This document shows, piece by piece, positions 1 to 8,232 of a stretch of DNA of 64,000 nt. Made by a program: the position numbers and the translations under genes. This stretch comes from Corallococcus sp. NCRR (GTDB lineage Bacteria; Myxococcota; Myxococcia; Myxococcales; Myxococcaceae): the NCBI RefSeq assembly GCF_026965535.1, contig NZ_CP114039.1, positions 4,960,001 through 5,024,000 on the forward strand, read 5' to 3'. How positions within the stretch are numbered: position 1 is the stretch's first letter; the number at the start of each line of letters is the position of its first letter. The notes under the pieces are model-generated. The model was not told the DNA's origin. It saw only the letters and a program-made list of their open reading frames with translations, and ran no database searches.

Positions 1-779
1 GCGTCTTCGTGCACAACGCGCTGCCGGGGAAGCTGGGCGAGGTGACGCGCTCGTTCCTCCTGTCGCGCACCCACAAGCTCCCCTTCATCCGGAGCCTGGG
101 CTCCGTGGGCGTGTGCAAGCTGATGGAGTTCGCCTGCCTGATGTTGCTGGTGGCCCTGTCCTTCCTGGGCCCCTTCGGCGAGACGATGGCTCACTTCCGC
201 ACGGAGCTGCACGTGGCGCTGTCGCTGTGCATCGGCCTGGTGGCGCTGGTGGTGCTGCTGGCCCACTGGGCGGCGCCGCTGGGCCGCTGGCTGCACCAGC
301 GTCACACCATGCCCCGCGTGGACAGCTTCCTGAGCCACGTGGGCGAGGGCCTGGGCACCGCGCGCTCCTTCAAGGGCATGGCGAAGGTGTTCTTCTTCTC
401 CATCTTCCCGGTGTTCGCCTCCGCGCTGGCGTACGGCCTGGCGCTGCACGGCGTGCACATCCCCGGGGGCCTCTTCGCGGGCGCCGTGGTGCTGGGCGCC
501 ATCTCCCTGGGGCAGTCGCTGCCGGGCGTCCCGGCGGGCATGGGCATCTACTACTTCGTCACCAGCTGGGCGGCCCGCGCGCTGGGCTCGAACCCGGAGG
601 ACGCGGCGGCCTTCGCCACGCTCACCCACCTGGGCACCGTCATCAGCCAGGTGGCCGTGGGCGCCTGGTGCGTGCACCGCTCCAAGCTGCGGATCCGCGA
701 CCTGCGCAAGGGCGGGCGGCTGGCCAACGCCGCCGCGCACCACGTGGCGCATGAAGCCGTGGAGCCCGCGCCGCCCTGA
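1..779 (+). CDS. LPG synthase/flippase-like (UPF0104) membrane protein, C-terminal part
   Basis: The reading frame is open at the left edge, so the start lies outside the window; about 258 C-terminal residues are visible, ending at a TGA. The segment carries the motif VHNALPGKLGEVTRSFLLSR, which matches the signature of the lysylphosphatidylglycerol synthase TM region/UPF0104 (YbhN) family. Several hydrophobic helices follow, with a second conserved stretch GQSLPGVPAGMGIYYFV and a short basic tail. Family members are inner-membrane proteins; some are linked to lipid transfer or flipping, but without the N-terminus the substrate cannot be named. A strong terminator lies directly downstream. 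Confidence 0.75.
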   Translation, partial: VFVHNALPGKLGEVTRSFLLSRTHKLPFIRSLGSVGVCKLMEFACLMLLVALSFLGPFGETMAHFRTELHVALSLCIGLVALVVLLAHWAAPLGRWLHQRHTMPRVDSFLSHVGEGLGTARSFKGMAKVFFFSIFPVFASALAYGLALHGVHIPGGLFAGAVVLGAISLGQSLPGVPAGMGIYYFVTSWAARALGSNPEDAAAFATLTHLGTVISQVAVGAWCVHRSKLRIRDLRKGGRLANAAAHHVAHEAVEPAPP

Positions 780-794
780 GCCGGAAAACAAAAA

Positions 795-824
795 GGGCCC
801 CGACTTGTGGTCGGGGCCCTTCGT
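795..824 (+). terminator. Rho-independent terminator after the membrane protein gene
   Basis: A perfect 10-bp stem (GGGCCCCGAC at 795-804, GTCGGGGCCC at 810-819) with loop TTGTG is flanked by A-rich sequence on the left and TTCGTTT on the right. It can end transcripts of the upstream gene. The A-run before it means it could also act on the tRNA-Leu transcript read from the opposite strand. Confidence 0.85.
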
Positions 825-832
825 TTACTTCA

Positions 833-916
833 TGCCCAGGAGAGGACTCGAACCTCCATGCCCTTGCAGGCGCTAGACCCTGAATCTAGTGTGTCTACCA
901 ATTCCACCACCTGGGC
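833..916 (-). tRNA. tRNA-Leu (anticodon CAG)
   Basis: Read on the minus strand it folds as an 84-nt class II tRNA. The acceptor is GCCCAGG paired with CCTGGGC, the discriminator is A, the T-loop region reads GGTTCGAGTCC, and there is a long variable arm as expected for Leu. The anticodon stem-loop CTAGA-TTCAGGG-TCTAG gives anticodon CAG. The 3' CCA is not encoded. A consensus promoter lies about 40 nt upstream. Confidence 0.95.
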
Positions 917-956
917 AGGTGGCTCGCGGTGCCTCGCGGCGCCGTGATGGGCGAGA

Positions 957-985
957 CGTATAGAGAACCTCCCCCGCCCGGTCAA
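957..985 (-). promoter_or_regulatory. Sigma-70 promoter of tRNA-Leu
   Basis: On the minus strand, TTGACC (-35, 980-985) and TATACG (-10, 957-962) are separated by exactly 17 nt. The predicted start near 950 is about 34 nt before the tRNA 5' end. The tRNA-Gly promoter further along has the same architecture. Confidence 0.7.
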
Positions 986-1000
986 CACCCTTTTTTTCGC

Positions 1001-1378
1001 CTACTTCTTCAGCGGCCAGCGGCCTTCGGACTCGAGCTTCCGGCGGATGGCCGGGTTCTCGTCCATGAAGGCGACGAGGGACTCCTCGGTGATCTCCACC
1101 GTGACGTCCTCACCGCCGACCTCCGTCTGGCAGGACAGGCGGGAGTACGGCCGGACGTCGAAGCCCATGTCCAGGCGGTCCATCTCGTCGTCCCGCTGCT
1201 CGCTCAGCGAGTCCAGGCCCTTGCGGACCCAGACATGGCACGTGGAGCACCCGCACACGCCGCCGCAGCTGTGGCCCACCTGGGCCTCGCCCTTCTCGGC
1301 GGCGTCCAGCAGGGTGGTGCCCGGGGGCACGTCCACGGCGACCTCGGCCAGGGGGCTCTTGAAGGTGACCTTGGGCAC
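1001..1378 (-). CDS. fdx: ISC-type [2Fe-2S] ferredoxin
   Basis: Encodes 125 residues, the usual size of adrenodoxin-type ferredoxins. The cluster ligands are Cys38, Cys44, Cys47 and Cys83 (C-x5-C-x2-C, then a distal Cys); an extra Cys42 lies inside the loop. In the ISC system this protein supplies electrons for cluster assembly on IscU. It is the last gene of the iscSUA-hscBA-fdx operon and begins 3 nt after the hscA stop, so translational coupling is likely. Known: the family role. Seen: the ligand pattern and operon position. Confidence 0.93.
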   Translation of the reverse strand: MPKVTFKSPLAEVAVDVPPGTTLLDAAEKGEAQVGHSCGGVCGCSTCHVWVRKGLDSLSEQRDDEMDRLDMGFDVRPYSRLSCQTEVGGEDVTVEITEESLVAFMDENPAIRRKLESEGRWPLKK

Positions 1379-1381
1379 GGC

Positions 1382-3226
1382 TCAGTACTCCTCCACGGAA
1401 TGGCCGGACACCACCTGGGTGATGGCGCGGTTCATGACCCGTTCGATGAAGGCCCGGGACGCCTCGTCCAGCGCGTGCAGGGCCTCCTTCACGGCCAGGT
1501 AGTCCTTGCCCGCGGCGGCCTCGCGCACGCGGGTCATGGCGGCCTGGATGGCCTCCGGCTCGCCGGCCTGGAGCAGCGCCGCGTTCTCACGCAGCTGCCG
1601 GTCGGCCTCGGCGAGGACGCGCTCGGCGTCCACCTGCTGCTCGCGCAGCTGGCGGGCCTGGATGTCGTCCTCCGCGAAGTCGATGGAGTCGAGGAGCATC
1701 TTCTCGATCTCCTCCTCCGTCAGGCCGTGGCTGGGCTTCACGGTGATGGCCTGCGCCACGCCGGTGCTCTGCTCCTTGGCGGTGACGGACAGGATGCCGT
1801 CCGCGTCCACCTGGAAGCGCACCTCCACGCGGGCCATGCCGGCCGCCATGGAGGGGATGCCGGAGAGCGTGAAGCGCGCGAGGCTGCGGTTGTCCTGCAC
1901 CAGCTCGCGCTCGCCCTGCACCACGTGCACGTCCAGGCCTGTCTGGCCGTCCTTGAACGTGGTGAACACCTGCGCCGCCGCCGTGGGGATGGTGGAGTTG
2001 CGCGGAATGAGCTTCTCCGTGATGCCGCCCATCGTCTCCAGGCCCAGCGACAGGGGGATGACGTCCAGCAGCAGCACCTCGTCCTGGCGGCCGGTGTCGG
2101 TGAGGAGGCTCGCCTGGACCGCCGCGCCCAGCGCCACGACCTGATCCGGATCGATGTCGCCCAGGGGCTCGCGGCCGAACAGCTCCGCCACGAAGCGGCG
2201 CACCGCGGGCACGCGCGTGGAGCCGCCCACCAGGATGACGCCGTCCAGCTCACCCGCCGCCACGCCCGCGTCCTTCAGCGCCCGCCGGCACACCGCGCCC
2301 GTCTTCGCCACCAGCGGCTGGATCCACGCCTCGAAGTCCGCGCGGGACACCGGCTGCGAATGCCCGTCCACGCTCAGCGTGACCTCAGGGGCCTCCGTGA
2401 GCGCCTCCTTCGCGCGGCGGGCGGCCACCATCAGCTCCGCCACCTGCGCGGGGGTGGGGGCCTGGACGCCCCGCTTCTGGAGCACCTGCTGCGCGATGGC
2501 GCGGTCGAAGTCGTCGCCGCCCAGCGCGGAATCGCCGCCGGTGGACTTCACCTCGAAGACGCCGTCCTCCAGCTTGAGGATGGAGATGTCGAACGTGCCG
2601 CCGCCCAGGTCATAGACGGCGAACATCCCCTGGCTGCCCTTGTCCAGGCCGTACGCCAGCGCGGCGGCGGTGGGCTCGTTGAGCAGGCGCAGCACCTCCA
2701 GGCCCGCGAGCTTCCCCGCGTCGCGGGTGGCCTGGCGCTGGGCGTCATCGAAGTAGGCGGGCACGGTGATGACGGCCTGCTCCACCTTGCCGGAGAAGTG
2801 CGCCTCCGCGCGGCGCTTCAGGGCGCGCAGGATTTCGCCCGACACTTCAATGGGCGTCACCGGCTGCCCACCGGCCACGTTGAAGCGCACCACGTTGGCG
2901 CCGGGGGCGAAGTCGTAGTGGCCCAGCTTGCGCGTCTCCGGGTCGTCCGGGCTGCGGCCCATGAAGCGCTTCACCGACACGATGGTGTCCGTGGGGGCCT
3001 CGGCCGCGAGCTTCCGGGCGCGAACGCCCACCAACACGCCGCCGTCCTTCCCGTAATGCACCACGGAGGGCAGCAGCAGCGAGTCGCCTTCATCCACCGG
3101 AACGCACCGGGGCTTGCCCTGGGACACGGACGCCACCAGCGAGTGGGTGGTGCCCAGGTCGATGCCCACCACGTGGCCCTTCGGCTTGAGCGGGTCGTGG
3201 ATCTGCAGATAGCCGTTGTTGCTCAC
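1382..3226 (-). CDS. hscA: Fe-S cluster assembly Hsp70-type chaperone HscA
   Basis: A 614-residue DnaK-family ATPase with an N-terminal phosphate loop ([15 protein letters not shown]), a second nucleotide-binding motif ([14 protein letters not shown]), a substrate-binding domain (about 390-510) and a helical lid. Length and motifs fit HscA rather than DnaK, which is longer with an acidic tail. HscA binds the LPPVK motif of IscU, which is present in the iscU of this operon, and uses ATP hydrolysis to release the cluster. Its ATG overlaps the hscB stop by 4 nt, indicating translational coupling. Confidence 0.95.
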   Translation of the reverse strand: MSNNGYLQIHDPLKPKGHVVGIDLGTTHSLVASVSQGKPRCVPVDEGDSLLLPSVVHYGKDGGVLVGVRARKLAAEAPTDTIVSVKRFMGRSPDDPETRKLGHYDFAPGANVVRFNVAGGQPVTPIEVSGEILRALKRRAEAHFSGKVEQAVITVPAYFDDAQRQATRDAGKLAGLEVLRLLNEPTAAALAYGLDKGSQGMFAVYDLGGGTFDISILKLEDGVFEVKSTGGDSALGGDDFDRAIAQQVLQKRGVQAPTPAQVAELMVAARRAKEALTEAPEVTLSVDGHSQPVSRADFEAWIQPLVAKTGAVCRRALKDAGVAAGELDGVILVGGSTRVPAVRRFVAELFGREPLGDIDPDQVVALGAAVQASLLTDTGRQDEVLLLDVIPLSLGLETMGGITEKLIPRNSTIPTAAAQVFTTFKDGQTGLDVHVVQGERELVQDNRSLARFTLSGIPSMAAGMARVEVRFQVDADGILSVTAKEQSTGVAQAITVKPSHGLTEEEIEKMLLDSIDFAEDDIQARQLREQQVDAERVLAEADRQLRENAALLQAGEPEAIQAAMTRVREAAAGKDYLAVKEALHALDEASRAFIERVMNRAITQVVSGHSVEEY

Positions 3227-3771
3227 GCGAGCACCTCCTCCTCGAACGCGTCCACCTGCTCGAGGAAGCGCGTGAAGTAGCGCACCCGCCCCAGCGCGTG
3301 CGATGCCTTTCTCACCCCGTCCGGAGAATCCTCCGCGGCCTCCAGCGAACCGAGCGCCGCGACGGCCTCCTGCAACGCCGCCGCCTTGCGGCCGGCCACG
3401 TCCTTCGCCATGGCCTGGGCCCCGGGCAGGTCCTTCGCCGCGATGGCTTCATCCAGCGCCTCGCGCAGCTCCATGACCTCCTCCAGGAACTCCAGGGGCA
3501 TGTCCTTCTGGGCGCCCGCGTCCTCGCGGTCCAGGTCCACGCCGTGGAGCTTGAGCAGGTAGAAGGCGCGGCGCACCGGGTCCTTCAGCGTCTTGAAGGC
3601 TTCGTTGAGGGCGGTGGTGCCCTCCACGGCGGCCAGGCGCGCCTTCGCGTCACCGGGGCCGACGCGGTCCGGGTGCAACTGCAGCGACAGCTCCCGGTAC
3701 TGCTTCTCCAGCGCCGGCACGTTCACGGCGTGGGAGCGGGGCAGCCCGAACACGTCGAAGTGGGTCCTCAC
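3223..3771 (-). CDS. hscB: Fe-S assembly J-domain co-chaperone HscB
   Basis: A J-domain protein with the HPD tripeptide (LQLHPDRVG) and a C-terminal helical HSCB domain that docks IscU. A longer reading frame reaches 3849, but that extension would translate a terminator-like hairpin at 3804-3828. The J domain begins at HFDVFGLPR, so I chose the GTG at 3771, which has AGGA 10 nt upstream (182 aa); GTG at 3780 is an alternative. HscB brings IscU to HscA and stimulates its ATPase. The 4-nt overlap with hscA supports coupled production. Confidence 0.88.
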   Translation of the reverse strand: MRTHFDVFGLPRSHAVNVPALEKQYRELSLQLHPDRVGPGDAKARLAAVEGTTALNEAFKTLKDPVRRAFYLLKLHGVDLDREDAGAQKDMPLEFLEEVMELREALDEAIAAKDLPGAQAMAKDVAGRKAAALQEAVAALGSLEAAEDSPDGVRKASHALGRVRYFTRFLEQVDAFEEEVLA

Positions 3772-3798
3772 GGTGCGCACATCCTCATGGGGGAAACG

Positions 3799-3828
3799 AA
3801 AAAGGGGCCCGGCACCGGGCCGGACCCC
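3799..3828 (-). terminator. Terminator/attenuator between iscA and hscB
   Basis: On the minus strand a G/C stem (GGCCCGG/CCGGGCC, 3806-3821, extendable with a bulge to 3828) is followed by five Ts (3799-3803). It sits after the iscA stop and before hscB, inside the operon. It probably reduces read-through from iscSUA into hscBA-fdx rather than ending all transcription. Confidence 0.6.
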
Positions 3829-3876
3829 TGCTGCCAGCTCCCTGACCAACGGGGCGGGCGGGAAGGCCGTGCTGAC

Positions 3877-4260
3877 TCAGACGGAGAAGCTCTCTCCGCA
3901 GCCGCAGGCGGCCTTGACGTTGGGGTTGTTCAGCTTGAAGCCGGACGCCATCAGCGTCTGCTCGAACACCAGCTCCGTGCCGATGAGGTACAGGTAGCTC
4001 TTCGGATCCACGAAGACGCGGACGCCGTCGCGCTCGAACACCTTGTCGCGCTCGCGGGACTTCTCCGACCACTCCATGGAGTACTGGAGCCCGGAGCACC
4101 CGCCGCCCTTCACGGCGATGCGCAGGCCGGCCTCCGGCGTCTGGCGCTCCTCCAGGAGCTGCTTGAGGCGCGCCACCGCGCTGTCCGCCAGGCCAATGCC
4201 CCTGGGGGCCGGCTTGGGGGGCGTCTGAGGGGCCTGGGTCGTCTGGGCCTGCTCGTTCAT
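3877..4260 (-). CDS. iscA: A-type iron-sulfur carrier protein IscA
   Basis: A 127-residue HesB/IscA/ErpA-family protein with the three conserved cysteines Cys55 (GGGCSG), Cys119 and Cys121 (ACGCGESF). The ATG at 4260 is chosen because GAGGAC precedes it; an upstream in-frame extension overlaps iscU and has no family similarity. The first 20 or so residues are Pro/Gln/Thr-rich and precede the domain. A-type carriers receive clusters from IscU and hand them to targets. IscA and ErpA are hard to tell apart by sequence; the position after iscU favours IscA. Confidence 0.92.
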   Translation of the reverse strand: MNEQAQTTQAPQTPPKPAPRGIGLADSAVARLKQLLEERQTPEAGLRIAVKGGGCSGLQYSMEWSEKSRERDKVFERDGVRVFVDPKSYLYLIGTELVFEQTLMASGFKLNNPNVKAACGCGESFSV

Positions 4261-4304
4261 GGGGTCGTCCTCAATCCAGTGAGAAGAAGTACCGCGCGGA
4301 AGCT

Positions 4305-4697
4305 TCAGGCCTGCCGCGACGCGCGCTTCTTCTTGAAGTCCTCGATGGCCGCCTTGATGGCGTCCTCGGCCAGCACGGAGCAGTGGATCTTCACCGGGGG
4401 CAGCGCCAGCTCCCGGGCCACGTCCTTGTTGGAGATGGTCATGGCCTGATCCACCGTCTTGCCCTTCACCCACTCGGTGACGAGCGAGCTGGACGCGATG
4501 GCGGAACCGCAGCCGAAGGTCTTGAAGCGCGCGTCTTCAATCACGCCCGAGTCGCTGATCTTCAGCTGGAGGCGCATCACGTCGCCGCAAGCGGGGGCGC
4601 CCACGAGACCGGTGCCGACGTTCGGGTCGTTCTTGTCGAGCGTCCCCACGTTGCGGGGGTTCTCGTAGTGCTCGATGACCTTCTCGCTGTAAGCCAT
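4305..4697 (-). CDS. iscU: Iron-sulfur cluster scaffold IscU
   Basis: 130 residues, typical for IscU. Cluster ligands Cys37, Cys63 and Cys106 are present, with Asp39 and His105. The HscA-recognition motif LPPVK is at 99-103. IscU receives sulfur from IscS and assembles [2Fe-2S]/[4Fe-4S] clusters. AAGGAG precedes the start by about 10 nt, and iscA follows after 44 nt. Confidence 0.96.
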   Translation of the reverse strand: MAYSEKVIEHYENPRNVGTLDKNDPNVGTGLVGAPACGDVMRLQLKISDSGVIEDARFKTFGCGSAIASSSLVTEWVKGKTVDQAMTISNKDVARELALPPVKIHCSVLAEDAIKAAIEDFKKKRASRQA

Positions 4698-4814
4698 GCG
4701 TCTAACGCTCCTTCACACAACGCTTGAACTGATGCGCCATCCGGGCAACCGATGCGCGGCCAGGCGGGCGGGGGCTCCCGTGCCCGGCGGGAAATCTTGA
4801 GAGGAGGGGAGCGC

Positions 4815-6179
4815 CTAGTGGGCGGTCCACTCGATGCTCTTGAGGTCGATGCCTTCCTTGGCCATCTCGTACAGGGGGCTCATGTCTCGCAACTTGCGGA
4901 CTTTGTCCACCACGAGGCGGATGACGAAGTCGACCTCCTCCTCCGTGTTGAAGCGGCCCAGGCCGAAGCGGATGGAGCTGTGCGCCATGTCCTCCTCCAC
5001 GCCCAGCGCGCGCAGCACGTAGGAGGGCTCCAGCGACGCGGACGTGCACGCGGACCCGGAGGACACCGCGACGTCCTTGATGGACATCATCAGGGCCTCG
5101 CCCTCCACGTAGGAGAAGGAGATGTTGAGGCTGCCCGGCATGCGGTGCTCCAGGCTGCCGTTCACCGTCACCATGTCCAGCTGCTCCATGATGCCGGTGC
5201 GCAGCCGCTCACGCAGGCGGAACAGGCGCGCGGACTCCTCCGGCAGGTCCAGCTTCGCGACCTCCGCCGCCGTGCCGAAGCCGACGATGGACGCCACGTT
5301 CAGCGTGCCGCTGCGCATGCCGCGCTCGTGACCGCCGCCGTCCACCATGGGCGCGATGCGCACGCGCGGCTTGCGGCGCACGTACAGCGCGCCCACGCCC
5401 TTGGGGCCGTACATCTTGTGCGCGCTGATGGAGGCCAGGTCGACGTTCATCTTCTCCACGTCGAAGGGCACCTTGCCCACGCCCTGCACCGCGTCGCAGT
5501 GGAAGAGGACGCCCTTCTCACGGCACAGCTTGCCAATCTCCGCTACCGGCTGGACCACGCCGATCTCGTTGTTGGCGAACATGATGGAGACGAGCACCGT
5601 CTTGGGCGTCATCGCCGCGGCCAGCTTCTCCAGGCTCACGCGGCCGTCGCGCTCCACGTCCAGGTAGGTGACGCGCGCGCCACCCGTGGGCATCTCCGCC
5701 CACTTCTTGTACGTCTCGTCCGCGTCCAGGTTGAACTTCGCCGCCAGCTCCGGGACCTCTTCCGGCGTCACGTCGCGCTCGGCCAGCTGGCCCAGGCGCA
5801 GCAGCTTGAGCTCGTCCAGCCGCTCCTGGCGCACGCGCTCCAGGCGCTTGCAGGTGTCCAGGACGGCCTTGTGCTCCGTCTTCAGGGTGATGATGTGGTC
5901 GCCCTTGGACTTGTAGAACTCGATGACGCCCTTGATGGCCAGGTTGTCGGACTCGGTGGCGCCGGAGGTGAAGACGATCTCCTTCTCCGACGCGCCGATG
6001 AGGTCCGCCACCTGCCGGCGCGCCTTCTCCACCGCGGCCTCGGCCTTCCAGCCGAACGCGTGGTTGCGGCTGGCCGCGTTGCCGAAGTCCTCGCGGAGGT
6101 AGGGCAACATGGCTTCCAGCACCCGCGGGTCGAGCGGGGTGGTCGCGTGGTTGTCCATGTAGATGGGCAGGCTCAGCAT
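4815..6179 (-). CDS. iscS: Cysteine desulfurase IscS with an unusual internal insertion
   Basis: A PLP-dependent class V aminotransferase-fold enzyme that converts cysteine to alanine and delivers persulfide sulfur to IscU. The PLP lysine is Lys255 ([10 protein letters not shown]) and the persulfide cysteine is Cys378 ([13 protein letters not shown]), both in the long loop typical of group I enzymes. The start [15 protein letters not shown] at 6179 has GAGGAC upstream. At 454 residues it is about 50 longer than E. coli IscS. The excess is an acidic helical insert at about 116-167, between the conserved [15 protein letters not shown] and [10 protein letters not shown] stretches, which are adjacent in E. 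coli. First gene of the operon. Confidence 0.95.
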   Translation of the reverse strand: MLSLPIYMDNHATTPLDPRVLEAMLPYLREDFGNAASRNHAFGWKAEAAVEKARRQVADLIGASEKEIVFTSGATESDNLAIKGVIEFYKSKGDHIITLKTEHKAVLDTCKRLERVRQERLDELKLLRLGQLAERDVTPEEVPELAAKFNLDADETYKKWAEMPTGGARVTYLDVERDGRVSLEKLAAAMTPKTVLVSIMFANNEIGVVQPVAEIGKLCREKGVLFHCDAVQGVGKVPFDVEKMNVDLASISAHKMYGPKGVGALYVRRKPRVRIAPMVDGGGHERGMRSGTLNVASIVGFGTAAEVAKLDLPEESARLFRLRERLRTGIMEQLDMVTVNGSLEHRMPGSLNISFSYVEGEALMMSIKDVAVSSGSACTSASLEPSYVLRALGVEEDMAHSSIRFGLGRFNTEEEVDFVIRLVVDKVRKLRDMSPLYEMAKEGIDLKSIEWTAH

Positions 6180-6302
6180 GAAGTCCTCAGGAAGAAGTGA
6201 CGCAGGAGGGTGGAACACCCCTCCGCTCCCCGGCGACGCGGTGGGTCCGCGCGCAGCGGCAGGGTCTACATGGGCCCACACGAATGTGGACCGGACTGGT
6301 CA

Positions 6303-6330
6303 ATTATAAAATCGACCCCCCTCGGGTCAA
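6303..6330 (-). promoter_or_regulatory. isc operon promoter with an overlapping palindrome
   Basis: Minus-strand -35 TTGACC (6325-6330) and -10 TATAAT (6303-6308) are separated by 16 nt, giving a near-consensus sigma-70 promoter and a leader of about 117 nt before iscS. The 20-nt imperfect palindrome GGTCAATTATAAAATCGACC (6298-6317) lies over the -10 box, where a repressor could act. No iscR is visible beside the operon. Confidence 0.7.
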
Positions 6331-6552
6331 GGGAACATGGGGTCCGAGGCCCCTGTCTCCGACGCATCGGGTCGTGGCGTGCGGAGTGCGCCGGCCTGAT
6401 TCAACGCTCCTCCAGAGTGGAGCACTCCGGCCGCGCCAGGTTGGCGCGGGGTGATCCGAAACAGCGCTTCGCGCGCCCATAAGTGCCCGTTTCGCGGCCC
6501 CGCCGGGCATGGCCGGGCGCCTGCACTGGAGCTGGCGCGGAGGGTGCCAGAC
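6331..6552. other. Intergenic spacer between iscS and the SPFH gene
   Basis: No gene is seen in the rest of this divergent spacer. It contains an 8-bp inverted repeat (CGGAGTGC at 6382-6389, GCACTCCG at 6422-6429). Inside that is a competing 5-bp hairpin (GCTCC 6406-6410, GGAGC 6419-6423). A Shine-Dalgarno GGAGGG (6539-6544) precedes the ATG at 6553. Confidence 0.4.
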
Positions 6553-8162
6553 ATGAGCGCCAACGCGAAGTCGCAGGCCCGGAACAACGCCCAGGACACG
6601 CAGGACGGAGCGGGGCGGCCGTCGCTGATCCGCCTGGAGGGCGGGCTGGATCGCTCCCGCTACACGGACGGCTGGCGGGCCGGCAAGCCCGCGGAGGACC
6701 CCGACAAGGTGAAGAAGTGGGGGCTCATCACCGCGCGGCCCAGCGAGTTCCTCATCCACATGCGCCGGGGGCGCGTGCGCGAGGTGAGCGGCCAGGGCGC
6801 GAGCTGCTTCAAGCTGCCGGGCGACTCGGTGGCCATCGTGCCCACCAGCATCCAGCGGTTCCAGTTCACCGCGGATCAGGTGACGAGCGAGAAGGTGGGC
6901 GTGGCGGTGACGGGCCTGGCGGTGTACCGCATCGCGGATCCGCTGGTGGCCTTCCGGATGCTCAACTTCAGCTACCCGGAGCGCGCGCAGGAGAAGCTGG
7001 CGGAGCTGCTCGGGGAGATGTTCGTGGGCGCGGCGCGCCGGCTGGTGGCGAACCTCACCGTGGAGCAGTGCCTCACCCGGCGCAAGGAGGGCATCGCCGA
7101 GGAGCTGATGCGTGAGATCGCGCCGGTGCTCTCCGGCCGGGGCCGGCTGGAGGACCGCACCGACTCCGGCTGGGGCGTGCTGCTGGATACGATTGAAATC
7201 CAGGACGTGCGCGTGCTCTCCAGCGCCGTCTTCGAGCACATGCAGGCCCGCTTCCGCCGCGAACAGGAACGCCAGGCACGCGAGGCGGAGCTGGCCAAGG
7301 AGCGCTTCGTGCGGCGCGAGGAGACGGAGGCCGAGCGCGTGCTCAACCTCCAGAAGCTCGCCGCGAAGGAGGAGGTCCGCCAGCGCACGCAGGCCACGGA
7401 GGAGCAGGCGCGGCTGGAGCAACTCGCGGTGGAGGCGCGGCTGGCCCAGGCGAAGATGGAGCAGGTGCGCCAGCAGCAGCAGGAGCGCACGTCCGTGGAG
7501 CGGGAGGTCGCGCTCGCGAAGCTGACCGCGCAGGAGGAGGTCCGCACGCGCACGCAGGCCCTGAAGGAGCAGGCCCGCCTGGAGGCGCTGGCCACGGACG
7601 CGCGGCTGGAGGAGGCGCGGCTCACGAGCGAACGGCAGCTCACCTACAACCGCGCGCAGGGGGAGCTGGAGCAGCTGCGCTGGGAGCAGGAGGCGGAGGC
7701 CGCCAAGGCGCAGTGGAGTTGGACCGGATGCGCCGCCAGCAGGAGGCGGAGGCCGCGCGTCACGAGGTGCGGCTCGCCGAGGCCCGGCAGGAGGCCGAGC
7801 AACTGTCCGCCCGGCTCCAGGTGCTGCTGACGAAGCAGTCCATCGCGGAGGCGGAAGCCGGCATCGCGGAGCTGGAGCTGCGGCGTTCCCGCGCGCAGCA
7901 GGGGCTGGAGATGGAGCGCGCGAAGACGCTGCGCGACATCGAGAACTCGGTGAGCCCGGAGGTCATCCAGTTGACGTTGGCGCAGCAGTTGCCGCAGGTG
8001 GCGGCGGCCTTCCAGCAGCGGATGGGCGAGGTGCACGTGACGGCGGTGGATGGAGCGAACCCCTTTGGCTACATCGCCGCCGCCGTGGAGGGCGTGATGG
8101 GGCTGGCGCGCTCCGCGGGGCTGAAGGTGCCTGCCTCCCCCGCGCAGATGCCGGCGGGGTAG
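6553..8162 (+). pseudogene. SPFH/band-7 domain coiled-coil protein, frameshifted near 7713
   Basis: The first frame (6553-7830) encodes an N-terminal region, an SPFH/prohibitin-like domain (about residues 40-230) and a long charged coiled coil. At about 7713 the homology moves to another frame: the upstream frame degenerates into W/S/R-rich residues, while the frame from 7713 continues the same heptad-rich coil and ends with a normal tail at 8162. One missing G at CAGTGG (7711-7716) explains the shift, since adding it joins AKAQ to VELDRMRRQQEAE. The coil holds two copies of a unit of about 48 residues (KLAAKEEVRQRTQ and KLTAQEEVRTRTQ). It may be a true mutation, an assembly error or, less likely, programmed slippage. 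Likely a membrane-associated scaffold protein. Confidence 0.75.
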
Positions 8163-8232
8163 CCGCGTCGCCAGCCTCCGCATATAGAAGGGAGCCTCCG
8201 AAGGTCCGGACGCGCGGAGGCGTAAGGCTCGC

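Noticed and set aside
929-3280. Long plus-strand open frame of 783 codons opposite fdx/hscA
   Set aside because: It is the antisense of hscA and fdx; its His/Arg/Gly-rich translation is the usual artefact of high-GC coding sequence on the other strand.
3772-3849. Longer N-terminus for HscB
   Set aside because: It runs through a terminator-like hairpin and precedes the J domain without family similarity.
4752-6200. Plus-strand open frame opposite iscS
   Set aside because: Antisense of a clear iscS; composition is His/Ala/Arg-rich with no domain.
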